64,000 nt of DNA, taken from the NCBI RefSeq assembly GCF_040581485.1, contig NC_090131.1, positions 4,154,001 through 4,218,000 on the forward strand, in the 5' to 3' direction. Below, in pieces: positions 23,057 to 34,620 of the stretch. The number at the start of each line of letters is the position of its first letter. Position 1 is the first letter of the stretch. The translations under genes were made by a program, and so were the position numbers. Under the pieces are notes generated by a model. It ran no database searches, was not told the DNA's origin, and saw only the letters and a list, made by a program, of their open reading frames with translations. The stretch is from Linepithema humile (Eukaryota > Arthropoda > Insecta > Hymenoptera > Formicidae).

Positions 23057-25439
23057 GTTATAGACATGTTTATTTTTGCTTTAATATGTCTAAAAACCGC
23101 AACCGGTGTTTTTTAAATTTACATTAATAAATCTTGAAAAAAACTTGTATTTATATTTACCATCCCATTTCGTGATAAAATATTTATGATAAAGTGTTCA
23201 ATAGAGCTTAAAGCAACTGAACTACATCGTTTAGTATTAAACTTGCATAAAAAGCGCGTAATTGAAATATAAAATTCCTTTTTGATTAATACCGTTGCGC
23301 TTTTAACATATCGCAGCAAACAGCAGGAGGAGATATCACGATAATTAATATATCGCGAAGCTGCTTGACAGATAACGCACGCATCCGTGTAATGGATAGC
23401 AGTGTACAGCGTAGTATGGTGGAACGCACACTGTAGTTTATTATTCCATCTGCTACCGTGTTATCTTGATATGATTGTTGCGAAGAGAAAATCCGATGAG
23501 CATAATTCCATTATATCATTGCAGTGGAATAGAAATTCCATAATGCTGCATAGCTTTGCTGCAATGCTTAATAAACGTATCAGTTTAATTGGATGCCAAG
23601 GATGCACGCAAAATCGAAGAATTTTACAATTATTAACAAGCTTTCCATTTGCAATTAACCACGCGAAATTATATCTCTCAGTGTGCACATTCTCATTCTT
23701 CGATTCATTTCGTAATGAGCTTTCGTGCATCGTCCGGTCGAGGCTACGAAGCAAATAATAATGAAAAGCGTGCAAATTGCAAAATAAATCACTCTGCTTA
23801 ATACAATTACACGATAGAAAGCGTAATGTATTCTCCGAATGTTTATCGGTTATTCGATCATTATTATGTCATATTATTGGCTAACTTTTGTATAAAACGT
23901 ATTGTGCGCTTTATATCCCAATTGAATAATAGACATATAAAATCTTTTTATTACAAAAATGAACGCAATGGTTATTTTTCTTTATACATTTCAGTAAAAT
24001 ATTGCGTTTGTTCTGAACTTCTCTTTAAACCAGATTGCATTCCGCCTTAAAATTTCTTTTTATTATTTTTGGTATACATATAGATCATTCGTACGCAATT
24101 GTGAAATTGCAATCGTGTCTAGCATGGATTCATGTTACTGCATTTCTAGCCGTTCGCGCAATGGCGGACAACAAAAGCGTAAAGATCGCAATAAATCACT
24201 CGGTTTGGAAGTAACTGGTCGATTAATTGGGCACAGTTGATTCCGGTGTAAATTCGGCGCCAGCCGTTCGGCGAGTTCGCGTGACCTACACTTGTCTCGT
24301 GGTTTTATCACGCGCGATATATGGATTGTCGAGGTCGTGAGCCGCGAGATCGCTGCTCGTCGAGGCAACGTCGATAAAGCGGAATTGTCGGCCTGCGCGG
24401 AATGGGAAAGGGCGGCTCGATCGTTTCCACTATGCTCGAAAAAAAAAAAAAAAATAACGGTCCATTACTCCGTCTTCTCAATCTTTTACGGACTGTCAAC
24501 TCTTCCTTATAGCTACCAAGCCCGACTTATTGTTACAGTTTTACAGACAGTGACGTTGTTTCCTGCGATTCGATACAATTGAAATTTCAGATCACGATTG
24601 TGATCTTTTACATTTTTTATTTACCGCAATAGCTAAACAATTTTATTATTCTATTGTAATATTTGTGTCTTGACGGAATAATAATATAATTTAGCGATAA
24701 AAAAATCATAGATTTCAAAGTTTCAGATTTAAAGAAAAATCATATATTTTAACGATGCTTTATTTTGATATGACAAAATTTGCCGTCTTTATTTTCTCGT
24801 TTTTCTCTTTTTCTGAATTGCGAAAGACATTTTAATAAACCCGCACTTTCAGACTTGATCAAGAAATATCGAATCAGGAACTGCTGTCACTTTACTACAG
24901 TGCTGCTTGTCAAGGCACGGTCCAACAAGCGACAAGCATTTAGAGCTCTTTAACGGTTCACAGAGGATGATGTCACCCCTGAAAAAGGCCTATGAACCAA
25001 GTCGACCGTGGGGAATGGATTTCTGATAGCGACGTTGATGGATGGGATCCGGAGTTGATGGCGTGTATTACACGATGGTTCCAGTTACACGACGGACACA
25101 CGAGGTCGAGTACACATGTTACCTCTAAAGCAATCTAGGGGATTATTCCATTTCGGGCGCATCTAATCACGAAAATTGTTCATCCGGTTTCATTGTACGT
25201 ATCGCAACCTGAACACCGAAGGGGATAGTTCCTAATTAAATTAACAAATTAAATTAACGGCGACCGAATGCCAACGAATGTATATATATATCTCTTGATG
25301 TTTTATAATACGTAATATATGACTTCTTTTCATTTCATAGAGTTTTTCTAATTCTATTATTTGGACGCAAACAGAAAAATATAATAAAATACGCAATATA
25401 TAGATTTTATATTAAGATACATTCTTTTGTTTTTTGCAG
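23057..25439. other. AT-rich stretch with small unrecognised frames
   Basis: Overlapping frames of 118 codons (plus, 23402-23758) and 104 codons (minus, 23775-23461) are open in fairly AT-rich DNA but match nothing I know. A CpG-rich patch covers 24130-24480 and contains a run of 15 A near 24439. A 48-codon plus-strand frame at 24992-25138 begins MNQVDRGEWISDSDVDGWD; it is intriguing but lacks splice or promoter context. Confidence 0.35.
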
Positions 25440-25560
25440 TGAAGGAAATATGGCTTGCACCGGATGCGTCATCGGTCCAGATATTTCTCCAACGATTGAT
25501 CAAATCTACGTTCAATTCAATACCGACGCTTTCGACTTCACTTTGACAGGTTTTGATTAG
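25440..25560 (+). CDS. Candidate terminal coding exon behind a very strong acceptor
   Basis: TTCTTTTGTTTTTTGCAG ends at 25439, one of the best acceptor matches in the window. After one base of a split codon, the frame GAA GGA AAT ATG is open for 39 codons to a TAG at 25558-25560. The peptide includes ACTGCVIGPDISPTIDQIYV and DAFDFTLTGFD, with C-ending codons for Phe, Tyr and Asp. The next frame is also open for most of the segment (KEIWLAPDASSVQIFL), so the reading frame is uncertain. A minus-strand frame of 105 codons overlaps (25674-25357). No polyadenylation signal is obvious nearby and no partner exon was found. It could be a non-coding exon or chance. Confidence 0.3.
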
Positions 25561-26340
25561 CTCGGCAGTCGAGCGACCGATTCCTGTAACACACCCGCTG
25601 CGGCCGGGCGCAATTGGAAAAATAACATTCGCCCGCGTTCCGCAACATCCTGTCGCTTCCGCGACGGCTTTCATTTAACGAAGTTCAACCGGAACGTGAC
25701 ACCGTTGCACCGCATCGGGCTATACTTCCTGTTCGTCTCGGCGCGCCCTGAATTCACAAATCCCTTCGACGATCTCTTATTTCATCGGCGAACGGGATGA
25801 GATAGCGGTACAGGGTGTGAGGGTCCTCTCGATTTAGAATCGTCGAGATTTAATCAGTCGGACTGATTCGCGCGCGCGCGCGCACGCACGCGCGCGCGTC
25901 AGGCTGTCTCTTCGGTGCGATCTCCGAGACGAAGATGTATAAGGAGTTGGGAATTGGTTTACACTACTCGGCGCGTACGAACGCTGAATGAACGCCGCTG
26001 CCGGCGAGAAGAAGGCCGTACGGGTAAAAAGGGAGGAAAGGAAATCCCGCTGCCGCCTTCTTAAAATTCGTCGAGCGCGAAGAGGGGGAGAGCGCGAGTC
26101 TGTCTCCCTTCTGCCTTTATCTATTTCTTGGCTTTGCTCGCAAGGGCTGCCGGGCGCGGTGGCGGAGGGAATTGAATTGATGCTGGAAAATCGTATTCGG
26201 GACGGCAGCGCCGGCAGGGAGTGGGGACAGCAACCGTGATGCACTTCCGATTACATTCAATTACTTAATGTCCGGCGCTTTCTTATAGGACGCAATTCCG
26301 CGTCGCGAGTCGGACGCATTACTCGCATTAGCGCTGCCAT
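25561..26340. other. CpG-rich block
   Basis: GC-rich and dense in CpG. A minus-strand frame of 136 codons (26244-25834) and a plus-strand frame of 83 codons overlap. Both are arginine- and serine-rich and look like composition artefacts. The block contains the alternating CG tract described separately. Confidence 0.35.
25869..25898. repeat. Alternating CG/CA tract, Z-DNA-prone
   Basis: Thirty bases of strict pyrimidine-purine alternation: CG repeats with two CA steps. Such sequences adopt left-handed Z-DNA under negative supercoiling. It lies in a CpG-rich island. Confidence 0.93.
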
Positions 26341-26647
26341 GTCATTATGAAACTGTACGCGTTAAACAGAATTATAGTACGTACAATCGTGTATATTAGA
26401 ATCTGGTACATTCGCATTCCCAAGGATGTTCGCGACGTCAATACGTTTGTAAACAAGAAAGAGGGCATGTTTCTCAAATATTATAGAAAAATTTTACTGC
26501 TGAATATAAACGCACTTAATCTTTTAGACATTAATATTAATACACCTAATTAATTAATTATTTGCCTCTGTCTTTGTAATAATAAATATTGCATTTCTTC
26601 TAGTTCTTTTTTATTTAGAAACAAAAATTTTATTAATATTTTTATAT

Positions 26648-26984
26648 AAAGTGTCCCGCACTAAACGTATCAGACGATAATAATTCATTCCTGAAATCAT
26701 TTTGAGATGAAAATTCTAATGTCAAAAGTGGAGTCAGAGTGGACCAATTAGTTTGCTCCGCGCGCTCAGACGATATGTATACAGTAACGAGGATATCTTC
26801 AGATCTGTTTTTCTTTTTTCTACAACCGTGTCTGAATGCGCAAATTCGGAGTAACTTGATTAACTTTAAACGCTTCTCATTTAAAAACTTGTAGCCTCAA
26901 TATTTTGGCATTAGGATTTTCATCTCAAAATGAGCTCAGGAATGTGCCATTACTATGTGGTGCGAATAAGCGCGGAACACTCTG
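26648..26984. mobile_element. MITE-like element with ~80-bp inverted ends
   Basis: The left arm (26649-26727) and right arm (26903-26984) are reverse complements. The inner part is best conserved (CATTCCTGA, TCATTTTGAGATGAAAAT, CTAATG, CAAAA), and the ends share AGTGTYCCGCRCT. TATA-type bases flank both ends (TTATATA and TATATATA), so a short TA-rich target duplication is possible but cannot be told from AT-rich background. The 175-bp centre has no frame for a transposase, so the element is non-autonomous. I infer that it belongs to the class of short insect elements whose ends begin GTGTCCCGC. Confidence 0.75.
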
Positions 26985-28407
26985 TATATATAGTATTGTA
27001 TGATATTTTTGTTATATTTTTCATTGCATTCATTGATTTATCTCGTGATTTTAGACAGCTGACATGCGTGAGTTCCAAAACGGACATATCCGTGATTGTC
27101 AATACAGTTGTCAATGCGAAAAACAACGATTTACCAATGTACTTCACGCATGAAATGGAACGCATCATTATGCTGCAGAAATTTACACTGACAACGAGTA
27201 GGATTAGAATCGATTGCGTGGAGACGGCTTAGCAGAATACCTATAAAGCGACAGCTAGATCACGCCTTCTATCTCGCCGAGTCTCTTTTCGAAAGACAAC
27301 GACTTTCGAGGTAAGAGCACATTCCTTTGTACCGCATCAAAGTAAGTCGCGTTGTGAGAAAAGAATGTCTCTATTCTGTTCCTATACAATAAAAGGAATC
27401 CGTGTCAGCTCGATTTCAGACATCCTTCTTTAGAAGGAGCGAACCAACTTCCCCAGATGATGTCTAGTCCCTAGTAATCAAAATGATCCACCTCATCTAT
27501 TTGATTGCTCATGTGGATAATGTTACTTCGTTCCTATTATTAATCAATGTTAGACCGAAGAATAAAAACACAAATTATATAAACTATTTCTAATTATTCT
27601 AATCTCAAATTTTTTAATTATGAAGTGTGAAATATTTTATCCAATAAACTAAATAAATAATTGACTAAACTTCTTTATGTAACCTACTCTAATTTCTTTG
27701 TGATCACAAGTTGAATCTTTTTCGACATTGTAATCTTCTGCTGCGAACGCATGTAGCAAAAGAAAAGTTTCAAAATCATTTTTACTAAAGAAAACTATCA
27801 TATGGATATATTTTTATATTCTGCATTCTGAATGATTGATTTCAAAAATAACGACTACAACAAAATCGATATAAAAAAATAATCGACCGCAAAGGATTGA
27901 TATCTAGCAATAGCTAGATTTCGAAAGCAATATCTAGATTCTATGCTAATAGGAAGATCGTAATTAAAAAGTCAAAATGCAAACAATTCTCTCGTCTTAT
28001 GCAAATTTATGTTGAAGAAGATCGAAAGCGCGAATTCAAAGAATTCGAAGGATCGCGCCTGCGGGAAATAAAGCGTCGTTTGATATTCAGTCTGGAGGGC
28101 ATAGAGTCCTTGAGATTTCATAAGCAATCTTAGCATACCTCTTCGCAATATCTTCCAATATCCTGCGGGATTCTCTTTATTGGTTTTAGCGATGCTAATG
28201 AAATTTGTGCATGAGAGAAGAAAGTGCATCTTTGATGTCTCTGTGGCTGACTTATCACCTTTTTCTCGGTCTATACGCACGATACACCAGTTATTACATT
28301 CATGAAAAGATTTCTGCAGATCGTCCACGGATGTGAAAAATTGATGAAAATAAAGAATTATCAAGAATATATATTTAGAAAAATAAATTGAAATAGCTGC
28401 GATATAA
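26985..28407. other. Spacer with an unresolved donor-bounded frame
   Basis: A plus-strand frame is open from about 27191 to a strong donor TCGAG|GTAAGAG (GT at 27311). It ends in LDHAFYLAESLFERQRLSR. There is no good acceptor or in-frame ATG before it, so a first exon or chance are equally possible. A 153-codon minus-strand frame runs 28433-27972 but opens with GTG inside a hairpin and is unrecognised. The rest is AT-rich. Confidence 0.3.
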
Positions 28408-28447
28408 TAATTCTGGCCAGTGGAACTTTTCACTGGCCAAAATTATT
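28408..28447. other. Strong stem-loop, 17-bp stem
   Basis: AATAATTCTGGCCAGTG pairs with CACTGGCCAAAATTATT at 16 of 17 positions around the 8-base loop GAACTTTT. A second small hairpin (GAATCC AA GGATTC) follows within a few bases. It could be a remnant of a tiny fold-back element or an RNA structure. The loop and stem are shorter than in a typical miRNA precursor. Confidence 0.7.
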
Positions 28448-29207
28448 GAATCCAAGGATTCAAGGACAACAAAAATCTATTAATCCCGAGAGAAATGTCT
28501 TAAGAATAATTTGCGTAATTTCGAAGTTAAAAACTTCGCTCAAGCAAGTGTCGAATATCAAGTGTTGACTGTTCGAGCTTCGTGCAAATGTTGGATACTA
28601 ATAACATGTGCAATTCGATCTCTTGTTCAAGAACAATGCAGGGAATTCTGGTTGCACTGCAGAGCATGTAACAAAGTGGCTTAAATTGGTGTGGTCAATG
28701 AGCCTCCGGGAGTAAGCGAATAGCTCTGGGCAGTTCGCGTACTGTTTGTCAAGGCTCAAGTGAAGCGTTCACCGATCTACCAAACGGATCGGCAGTATTC
28801 ACGGTACGTTAAGCCAACTGCAGAAACCGCGTGCGACTCCGTAGAGAATCGCAGAGAGACCTAATTACAGCTGTGTCACATCTCAAACAAGGATTTACAC
28901 CTCACTTCAAAGTCATGTTTCGTACATGTGCTGTCCATAAGAGATGCGTCTCTAATGAACTTAACGAACTGCGCAGTAGAGATAATCATCGACTTCTCAC
29001 ACTTACGTAATCGCGATAATTTGCATTTGGATGTCAATTTAAATTAGCTCTTGTGCAATTAAAATATTATTTGGATTGGAAATATTATTTGATTGAGCTG
29101 TGCAAACTAAAATATGTTTATAATAAAATTTAGAATAAAAGCGTATTAAATTGCGATATGATACGCGGATTGCTTTTTCTCATACGTTGTATAATTTATT
29201 ATTTTTT
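28448..29207. other. Gene-free spacer
   Basis: Mixed composition. No open frame, repeat or RNA gene worth naming was found. Confidence 0.5.
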
Positions 29208-29460
29208 ACATGTATTTTATCGTGCACAGAGAAAAATTTTCGAAAAATTGCAATATTACACTTTATTTGATTACAAAAGAGAGAATCAATTTCAGTAAAC
29301 AAAAAAAATTGATGATTGCGTATCATATTGCAAATGCAACTGCTACGGCAAAATTGTCTGCACGAACTTACACGCATGTTTTGCATTATTGTATAAATGT
29401 ATATTACTTGTGTCATATATTATGCATTTGTTTTTTTTTATCGCAGTGCACGATACATGT
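29208..29460. mobile_element. Possible MITE with ACATGTAT..CGTGCAC inverted ends
   Basis: The left end reads ACATGTAT, then TTTAT, then CGTGCACAGAGAAAAAT. The right end, reverse-complemented, reads ACATGTATCGTGCACTGCGATAAAAA. The ends therefore match over about 15 bases apart from a 5-base insertion on the left, with purine-rich sequence inside both. The centre is AT-rich with no transposase. No clear target duplication was found, so a chance pairing is possible. Confidence 0.4.
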
Positions 29461-29843
29461 TGATCTTGGCATAAATAAACAAATATAATTTGTAAAATGG
29501 TATAATCCGCTGTGTGAAAATGAATTTAGTATTTCTGATATTTAAAAAAAAAATAAATACGTAAATTACGTAATAGATGCGTTGCAATCTTCAACACTTT
29601 CCACGCATCATGAAAAAACAGAAATACGCATGCAACGGATTTGCAAATTTTCGCATTTGCATAGATATCAGGGGTCCTTGACCACCTTGCAATTCAGACT
29701 CTATTCGGCGCCGTATATGGGCTGCAGTAACTTCTAACTTCACCATAGGTTAAAATTATCGCAGATAACCATAGAGGTGGCCGGGTCGACCCTGTTTTTG
29801 CCGTCCTGTAATTATTGTTGTCGCGGGCATTGATGTATTACAG
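29461..29843. other. Gene-free spacer
   Basis: AT-rich to 29640, then more CpG. Nothing recognised apart from the open frame that leads into the candidate exon at 29844-29913. Confidence 0.45.
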
Positions 29844-29913
29844 CGGCTAGCGCGGGTACCGGTTTCCGTTTCGACAGTTCTTGTCGCACCTGCCGAGGTG
29901 TACTTCTACAAGC
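29844..29913 (+). CDS. Candidate small internal exon
   Basis: A consensus donor AAGC|GTGAGT (GT at 29914-29915) closes a frame that is open from about 29773. The acceptor could be GTATTACAG (exon start 29844, phase 0) or the better pyrimidine-rich TTTCCGTTTCGACAG (exon start 29878). The peptide reads RLARVPVSVSTVLVAPAEVYF before the donor. No family is recognised and the matching exons were not found. Splice-like sites of this quality occur by chance in a window this size. Confidence 0.2.
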
Positions 29914-31340
29914 GTGAGTTTTTTCGACGATGCTCGTTACGTTGGAAAAATCGCGCACCTCTTTTTCGTTCATCGCGGTCGCTTTCTAAGCGCATTTCGG
30001 GACAAATAGGAAATGCCATGCGTTCATTAAGTGTTCTTACTTGGCGATTGCGGTGAAGGTAATGTATTATTCGGGCTGTTATGTTTTCAAAGCTCCGCTG
30101 TTGTGCAATGCGGTAATCTGAGACGCTCGTTAGTTATCCGTAACGGCGATAAACAAAAAACTTGATTGTACAATTTTTAATTTATGTATTCACAAATATG
30201 TAATATATATTACATAGCTAATTTCATAATTTCATTGTTGTATGAATTTCTCCAGGTTTATTACGAGCGTAAATCCGTGTAAATTTGCTTGTAAATTTGT
30301 GATAAACTTATTATCAAACAATATTTCTGCAGGATTACAAGTTTTCAGCGTGATGTCTTAATATTTCGGTGCATTGTGCCATCGGGAAGATATGAAGTTT
30401 ATCTCACACATTTCACTTAGGAGGGGAAATACTAATTGATGAAATTACGCACACCGTAAATCTCTCAAAACTATGCGGATAGTCCGCAGTTACGCGAAAC
30501 TTAGTTTCGCACGTTGCGCAATCGGCAACTTCGGGAAGTTACTTTCTCGTAATACGCGCGGGGTCGTCCAACTCCGTACTCGGAAAATCGAATGCTCTGC
30601 GACGATATGTTTACGCAAGTGTCGAGTCCCGAGGCGCCGAAAACAGCCACGGAAACGATGTAAAGCAAAATTCACAAGATAAATGTCCATATCGCTAAAT
30701 TGGAGAATTTCCTCAAAATTTTCGGCAAATGTTTAACAAGTTTGGAACAAATCTAATTAAACGTGTACTCGAATTCATTTCATGTCATACATAAATGTAA
30801 TATAAATGATTACATTATACTCAATACTCATTGTGTTCAATATTGCATGTATTAACAAAAATATGCAGCAATTTTTTGTTGCATTTACGTATCGATTTTA
30901 TCTCGGTTTACGCGAGTTTTCATCCCGGTCGGCAGCGCAGCAGGACGTATCCTCGGCTTAAATAATAAATGCGACGGAGTCCTGTCGGATGCAAGCTCGA
31001 CGCACGCTTGTACTCGCTACATTGTGACGTCCGCCGCACAATTGCGGTGTTGCATCAGTAGCCAAGGATATGAAATCCCGGGCCCTACGTGAAATACGAT
31101 GCGCCATGACGTTATGACGTTTCAACAAAATAGGGCCCAAACAAGGGTTTCCCAGACTAACTCCGCCGCAGTATGCATTGTGTGGATGTAAACACCGCGT
31201 TAGAATATTATAACTTTTAACGATCCGACGTTTATACCAAAAGTTGTTGTTAGTGAGTTAATTGTTAATCTTGTAAAATAATGCAAATTTGGGAACATTT
31301 TGATTAGCATGTACCTCGGTCTAATTTTGAAACTCATCAC
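29914..31340. other. Spacer with alternating AT-rich and CpG-rich patches
   Basis: Contains a perfect 18-bp palindrome, ATGTAATATATATTACAT, at 30198-30215. CpG-rich patches lie at about 30470-30680 and 30900-31140, with short overlapping frames on both strands. No gene is supported. Confidence 0.4.
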
Positions 31341-32290
31341 GCGATCATCATGTTTACTCGCACGCGCTCACAGTTCATCCATTACGCCCACCTCTCATAG
31401 AGGATTAATTTTCCTATTACTGCCGCTATTAATTCACTCATGTATCTTGTCGCGCTTCAAACGTTAACGCCTGCGCTCGCGTCCATCGTGCTCTCGCGTT
31501 TCTAGAGTGTTTTGGGGCATAAGTAATCAGCATCGCGATAACTCGAATCTTGAGTACACTCTGGAATTGTGTACCAAGAAGAGGTGGCGTAGTTTCGCCC
31601 ACGAGGATGCATTACCGGAGATTATGGCGGCGCGGATACTAAATCTCTCCAAGAGAACGGCGAGCGGCTCAAACCGCGCTAACGAGAATCGTGATTTACG
31701 CGACGCTGACAGTTTTCGTCTCCTCCTCCTCCCCTTCTTCCCTCCCGCCGCGGACCCGTGTTTATTTCTCGTGTATCGTCGAGCGTTATCTGACTGCCGT
31801 GCCAGTGCGCACACGGAACAAAGACAAGGTTTGGATAAGCGCATTCGACTCTCCGCGGCCATGCGGAAAGACAACAGAAGTCATCGCTGTTGCGAAACTC
31901 TTGCACAGCGAGACCCGGAAACGTGTCGCGCATTCCAGAAACACGACGCGAACCCTGAGCGAGCGTGAAGAACGGCGGAAACTCGAGATGAAGGTGGGAC
32001 CATCGAAGTTAAAAAGTCACGTCAACCGTCCGGGAAATTGCTGGATTTGTCGGACCGGGTCCGCGGGACCATAGCGCCGCGCACGCGAGCCGAAAGAGGA
32101 GACAATTGGGAGAGATTGCGGACAATTTCCAAGTTCCGGATGAAGCTTACCGCCGTGTTGCCGCTGCCCTTTCTCGGTCAATTCCTGAGTTACCGTCCTC
32201 GGGGAATGCGACGATTACACGGACCATCTTGCTCGAATAATCAACACTTTCACACCCTCTTGCAGCGAACTTTCGACGAATAATGCATTA
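31340..32290. other. CpG-rich block with several long overlapping frames
   Basis: Plus-strand frames of 153 codons (31507-31968) and 127 codons (31691-32074) overlap minus-strand frames of 115 and 84 codons. All are rich in Arg, Ser and Pro, and none contains a motif I recognise. Simultaneous openness in four frames points to composition rather than coding. A TCCTCCTCCTCCCCTTCTTCC run lies near 31721-31741. Confidence 0.35.
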
Positions 32291-32374
32291 AAATACTCAA
32301 CTGTGAAACAAAGATTTGATGAAAAAAAAGAAATGCATCACACTATTCAGATTATCTTAAAAAATACTGACACA

Positions 32375-32647
32375 CACTGAGAAAAAGAAGTTGCAGCTCG
32401 GAAAAATATTTTTTGATCTAAATATGTTTTAACATATGAAATAAAATTAGAGATTTTTTTCAGTATTGCCGCAATTCAGATTAATTACACGTCGATTTGA
32501 ACTACAAAACTTATAATTTACTAAATTAAATACATTTACAAAATCAAGTTATTGCTATAAATTTCTTAATATTGCTTATATTTAATTCAAATACGTAATT
32601 ATTGAAACTAAAGAAAAAACCCGTATTTAATCATTTTTTTCTCAGTG
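32375..32647. mobile_element. Possible MITE with CACTGAGAAAAA ends
   Basis: CACTGAGAAAAA at the left end (32375) is matched by TTTTTCTCAGTG, ending at 32647. The interior is AT-rich, 250 bp, with no transposase. Identity does not extend past the terminal 12-13 bases, and no clear target duplication is visible. A single TTTTCTCAGTG end also occurs near 41366-41376, which may be a fragment of the same family. Confidence 0.42.
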
Positions 32648-33900
32648 CAGCTTCATCTGAGTTACGTCAAAGAGCTGAAACCATTTGTTAAGTAGTTCCA
32701 CGATTTCCACGATAACACGCGGTATTTCCGCACGCCGTAAGCGTTCGAATAACGTGACATTTATGAGAACACGCTATACATCAAGATCGCGCGTTAACAG
32801 CTAAATAAAGATAACAGCGCGGCGATGATATTCCGCGGGGCAACGATTTAACGGGCGCAGCTTGCTCCGGTTAATCAATCGATCATTTCGCAAAACGTCC
32901 TTTGCCGGTTAATTAACGGGCGGATCAAGGGAGCAGTGGGGAAACTAGTAGAGATGTACCATTAACCCATGTTCTAACTCTCGGGTCGACCTAAATCATT
33001 CGATGTACAGTTGCTGTTGACCTACACCTTTACTCGGGGCACGGTTATACGCTAAAGGGGGAAAGTAATACCTCCAGCACGCGCTTCAGCGTAATTATAT
33101 CACGGCTTTAGTATAAAATCCTCAGCGAGCTAAGTGCCTGTGTTAAAAAGTCTGATAAAACCTCAACGTTAAACCGAATATTTTTCACGCGAATTAGCGA
33201 CACCACGGAGTATGTGTGTGTGTGTGTGTGTGGATGTGTGAATGTGTGTGTGTATATACGTTTAAACACATTTTGCAGCATATCAGAAATCCATTTTGAC
33301 GCGAGATGACTGCGACATTTCGCGATGTTGTATTTTTTATTCGCACGGCTGTAATTTAATATTATGCATGCTGCATAAAGTCGAGAAGGTTCGTCGTTTT
33401 AATTACGAGATATGTTACGACAACCTTTGCTGTCTTATGACAATACAGCTTACATTCGTTCTTTTTGAGAACAACTGTTCACAGTGTAATTAAATCCAAC
33501 TTGCTTTGCACAGATATCTTGGCGTCGCGCATTAGATCATTTTTATGCACTGACTGTCCTTTGAAAATGTAGCTTTGTAATACAGCCTTAATAAAATCAT
33601 CCATGTAATTTATTCATAAAACCAACTATTGTTTATATTTACAAAACTATTGTTGTTTATATTTGCAAAACAAAAAGAATGCATTATTTTCACAGTTAAA
33701 TAATAATAAAAACGTACAATAAAACAAATATGTAATTAATAAATGTTTTGTTTTCTTGATATCAAATCCGAATAAAGTAAATAGAACCAAATAAAATAAT
33801 TGTGTTTGCTCGCAACATACGGTATATTTGTTAACAAAAAAAGCGTGTTTGTATTCACGAACAGAGTCATTGAAAGCGGAAAGGTTAATGGCCATTATTA
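32648..33900. other. Gene-free stretch with a TG microsatellite
   Basis: CpG-moderate to 33060, then AT-rich. It holds a short tandem of CTATTGTTTATATTTRCAAAA (about 33626-33671). Open frames are short and unrecognised. Confidence 0.45.
33211..33256. repeat. Interrupted (TG)n microsatellite
   Basis: TG repeats are interrupted by GGA and AA steps and end in TATATACG. The tract is an ordinary dinucleotide repeat. Confidence 0.92.
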
Positions 33901-34620
33901 GAAGATCCCTCGGGGCAATAAGCTTTGAGTAACGATCTGGTTGCGGCGAAGTTTCCGAAATAATAAGCGTTTACACGTGCGAAATCGCATTCCCGTCGGA
34001 CCAAGCCTCATCACGACTACTTAACACGGCCGACAAAGTTCGCCGGACTATCGCTGGATTAGCGCAACCGTGAACCTGAATCACCTAATAGGCTAATATC
34101 AGCTCATGCGAACTATGTAAATGAAATATCGGCGCAGGATGCCGCGTATAGTCCCAGCCCGGGGAAATTTCCTGCCGCGATGCGCCCTCTCTTCCACTCC
34201 TCCGTCCGCGGTGGTAACGGACGGACACCGGGGCGCTCGAGAGTAACGGGAAGCCAGAGAAGAGCGAGACGGGAAGAGAGGATTAACATTGCGGCCATCT
34301 CTGGGACCGGTCCAATGACCCGGTCGGAACCACCATTGGGATTAATCGAGATTGATTTAGGTAGGGTGAGTGCAAGCGAACGGCGGCGGACGGTTCATAC
34401 TGCGCGCCGAAGAAGCCTGACCGCACATGGAATATTAATTCTCTCAGACTGGCTCGAGATCGGCTTCGATTTTCTGTCTCGCTTCCCTCTCCCGCCGCTG
34501 ATTTGTACTTTCGCGAGGAATATCTGCTTGCTCGATATCCGATATTCGCCGCTCTCCGTTACTTCCGCCCGTAGCGCCGCGCGATAGGAAAGTTTTCTGA
34601 AAAGCGTAAAGTAAACCAGG
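33900..34620. other. CpG-rich block
   Basis: GC-rich island with a 135-codon plus-strand frame (34180-34587), Arg/Ser-rich and unrecognised, and an opposing 61-codon frame. No splice site or core promoter is convincing. Confidence 0.35.

Noticed and set aside
27972..28433. 153-codon minus-strand frame, considered as a chemoreceptor fragment
   Set aside because: Starts with GTG inside a hairpin, has only one hydrophobic stretch and lacks receptor C-terminal features.
31507..32074. 153- and 127-codon plus-strand frames as genes
   Set aside because: They overlap each other and two opposing frames in a GC-rich block, and none has a recognised motif.
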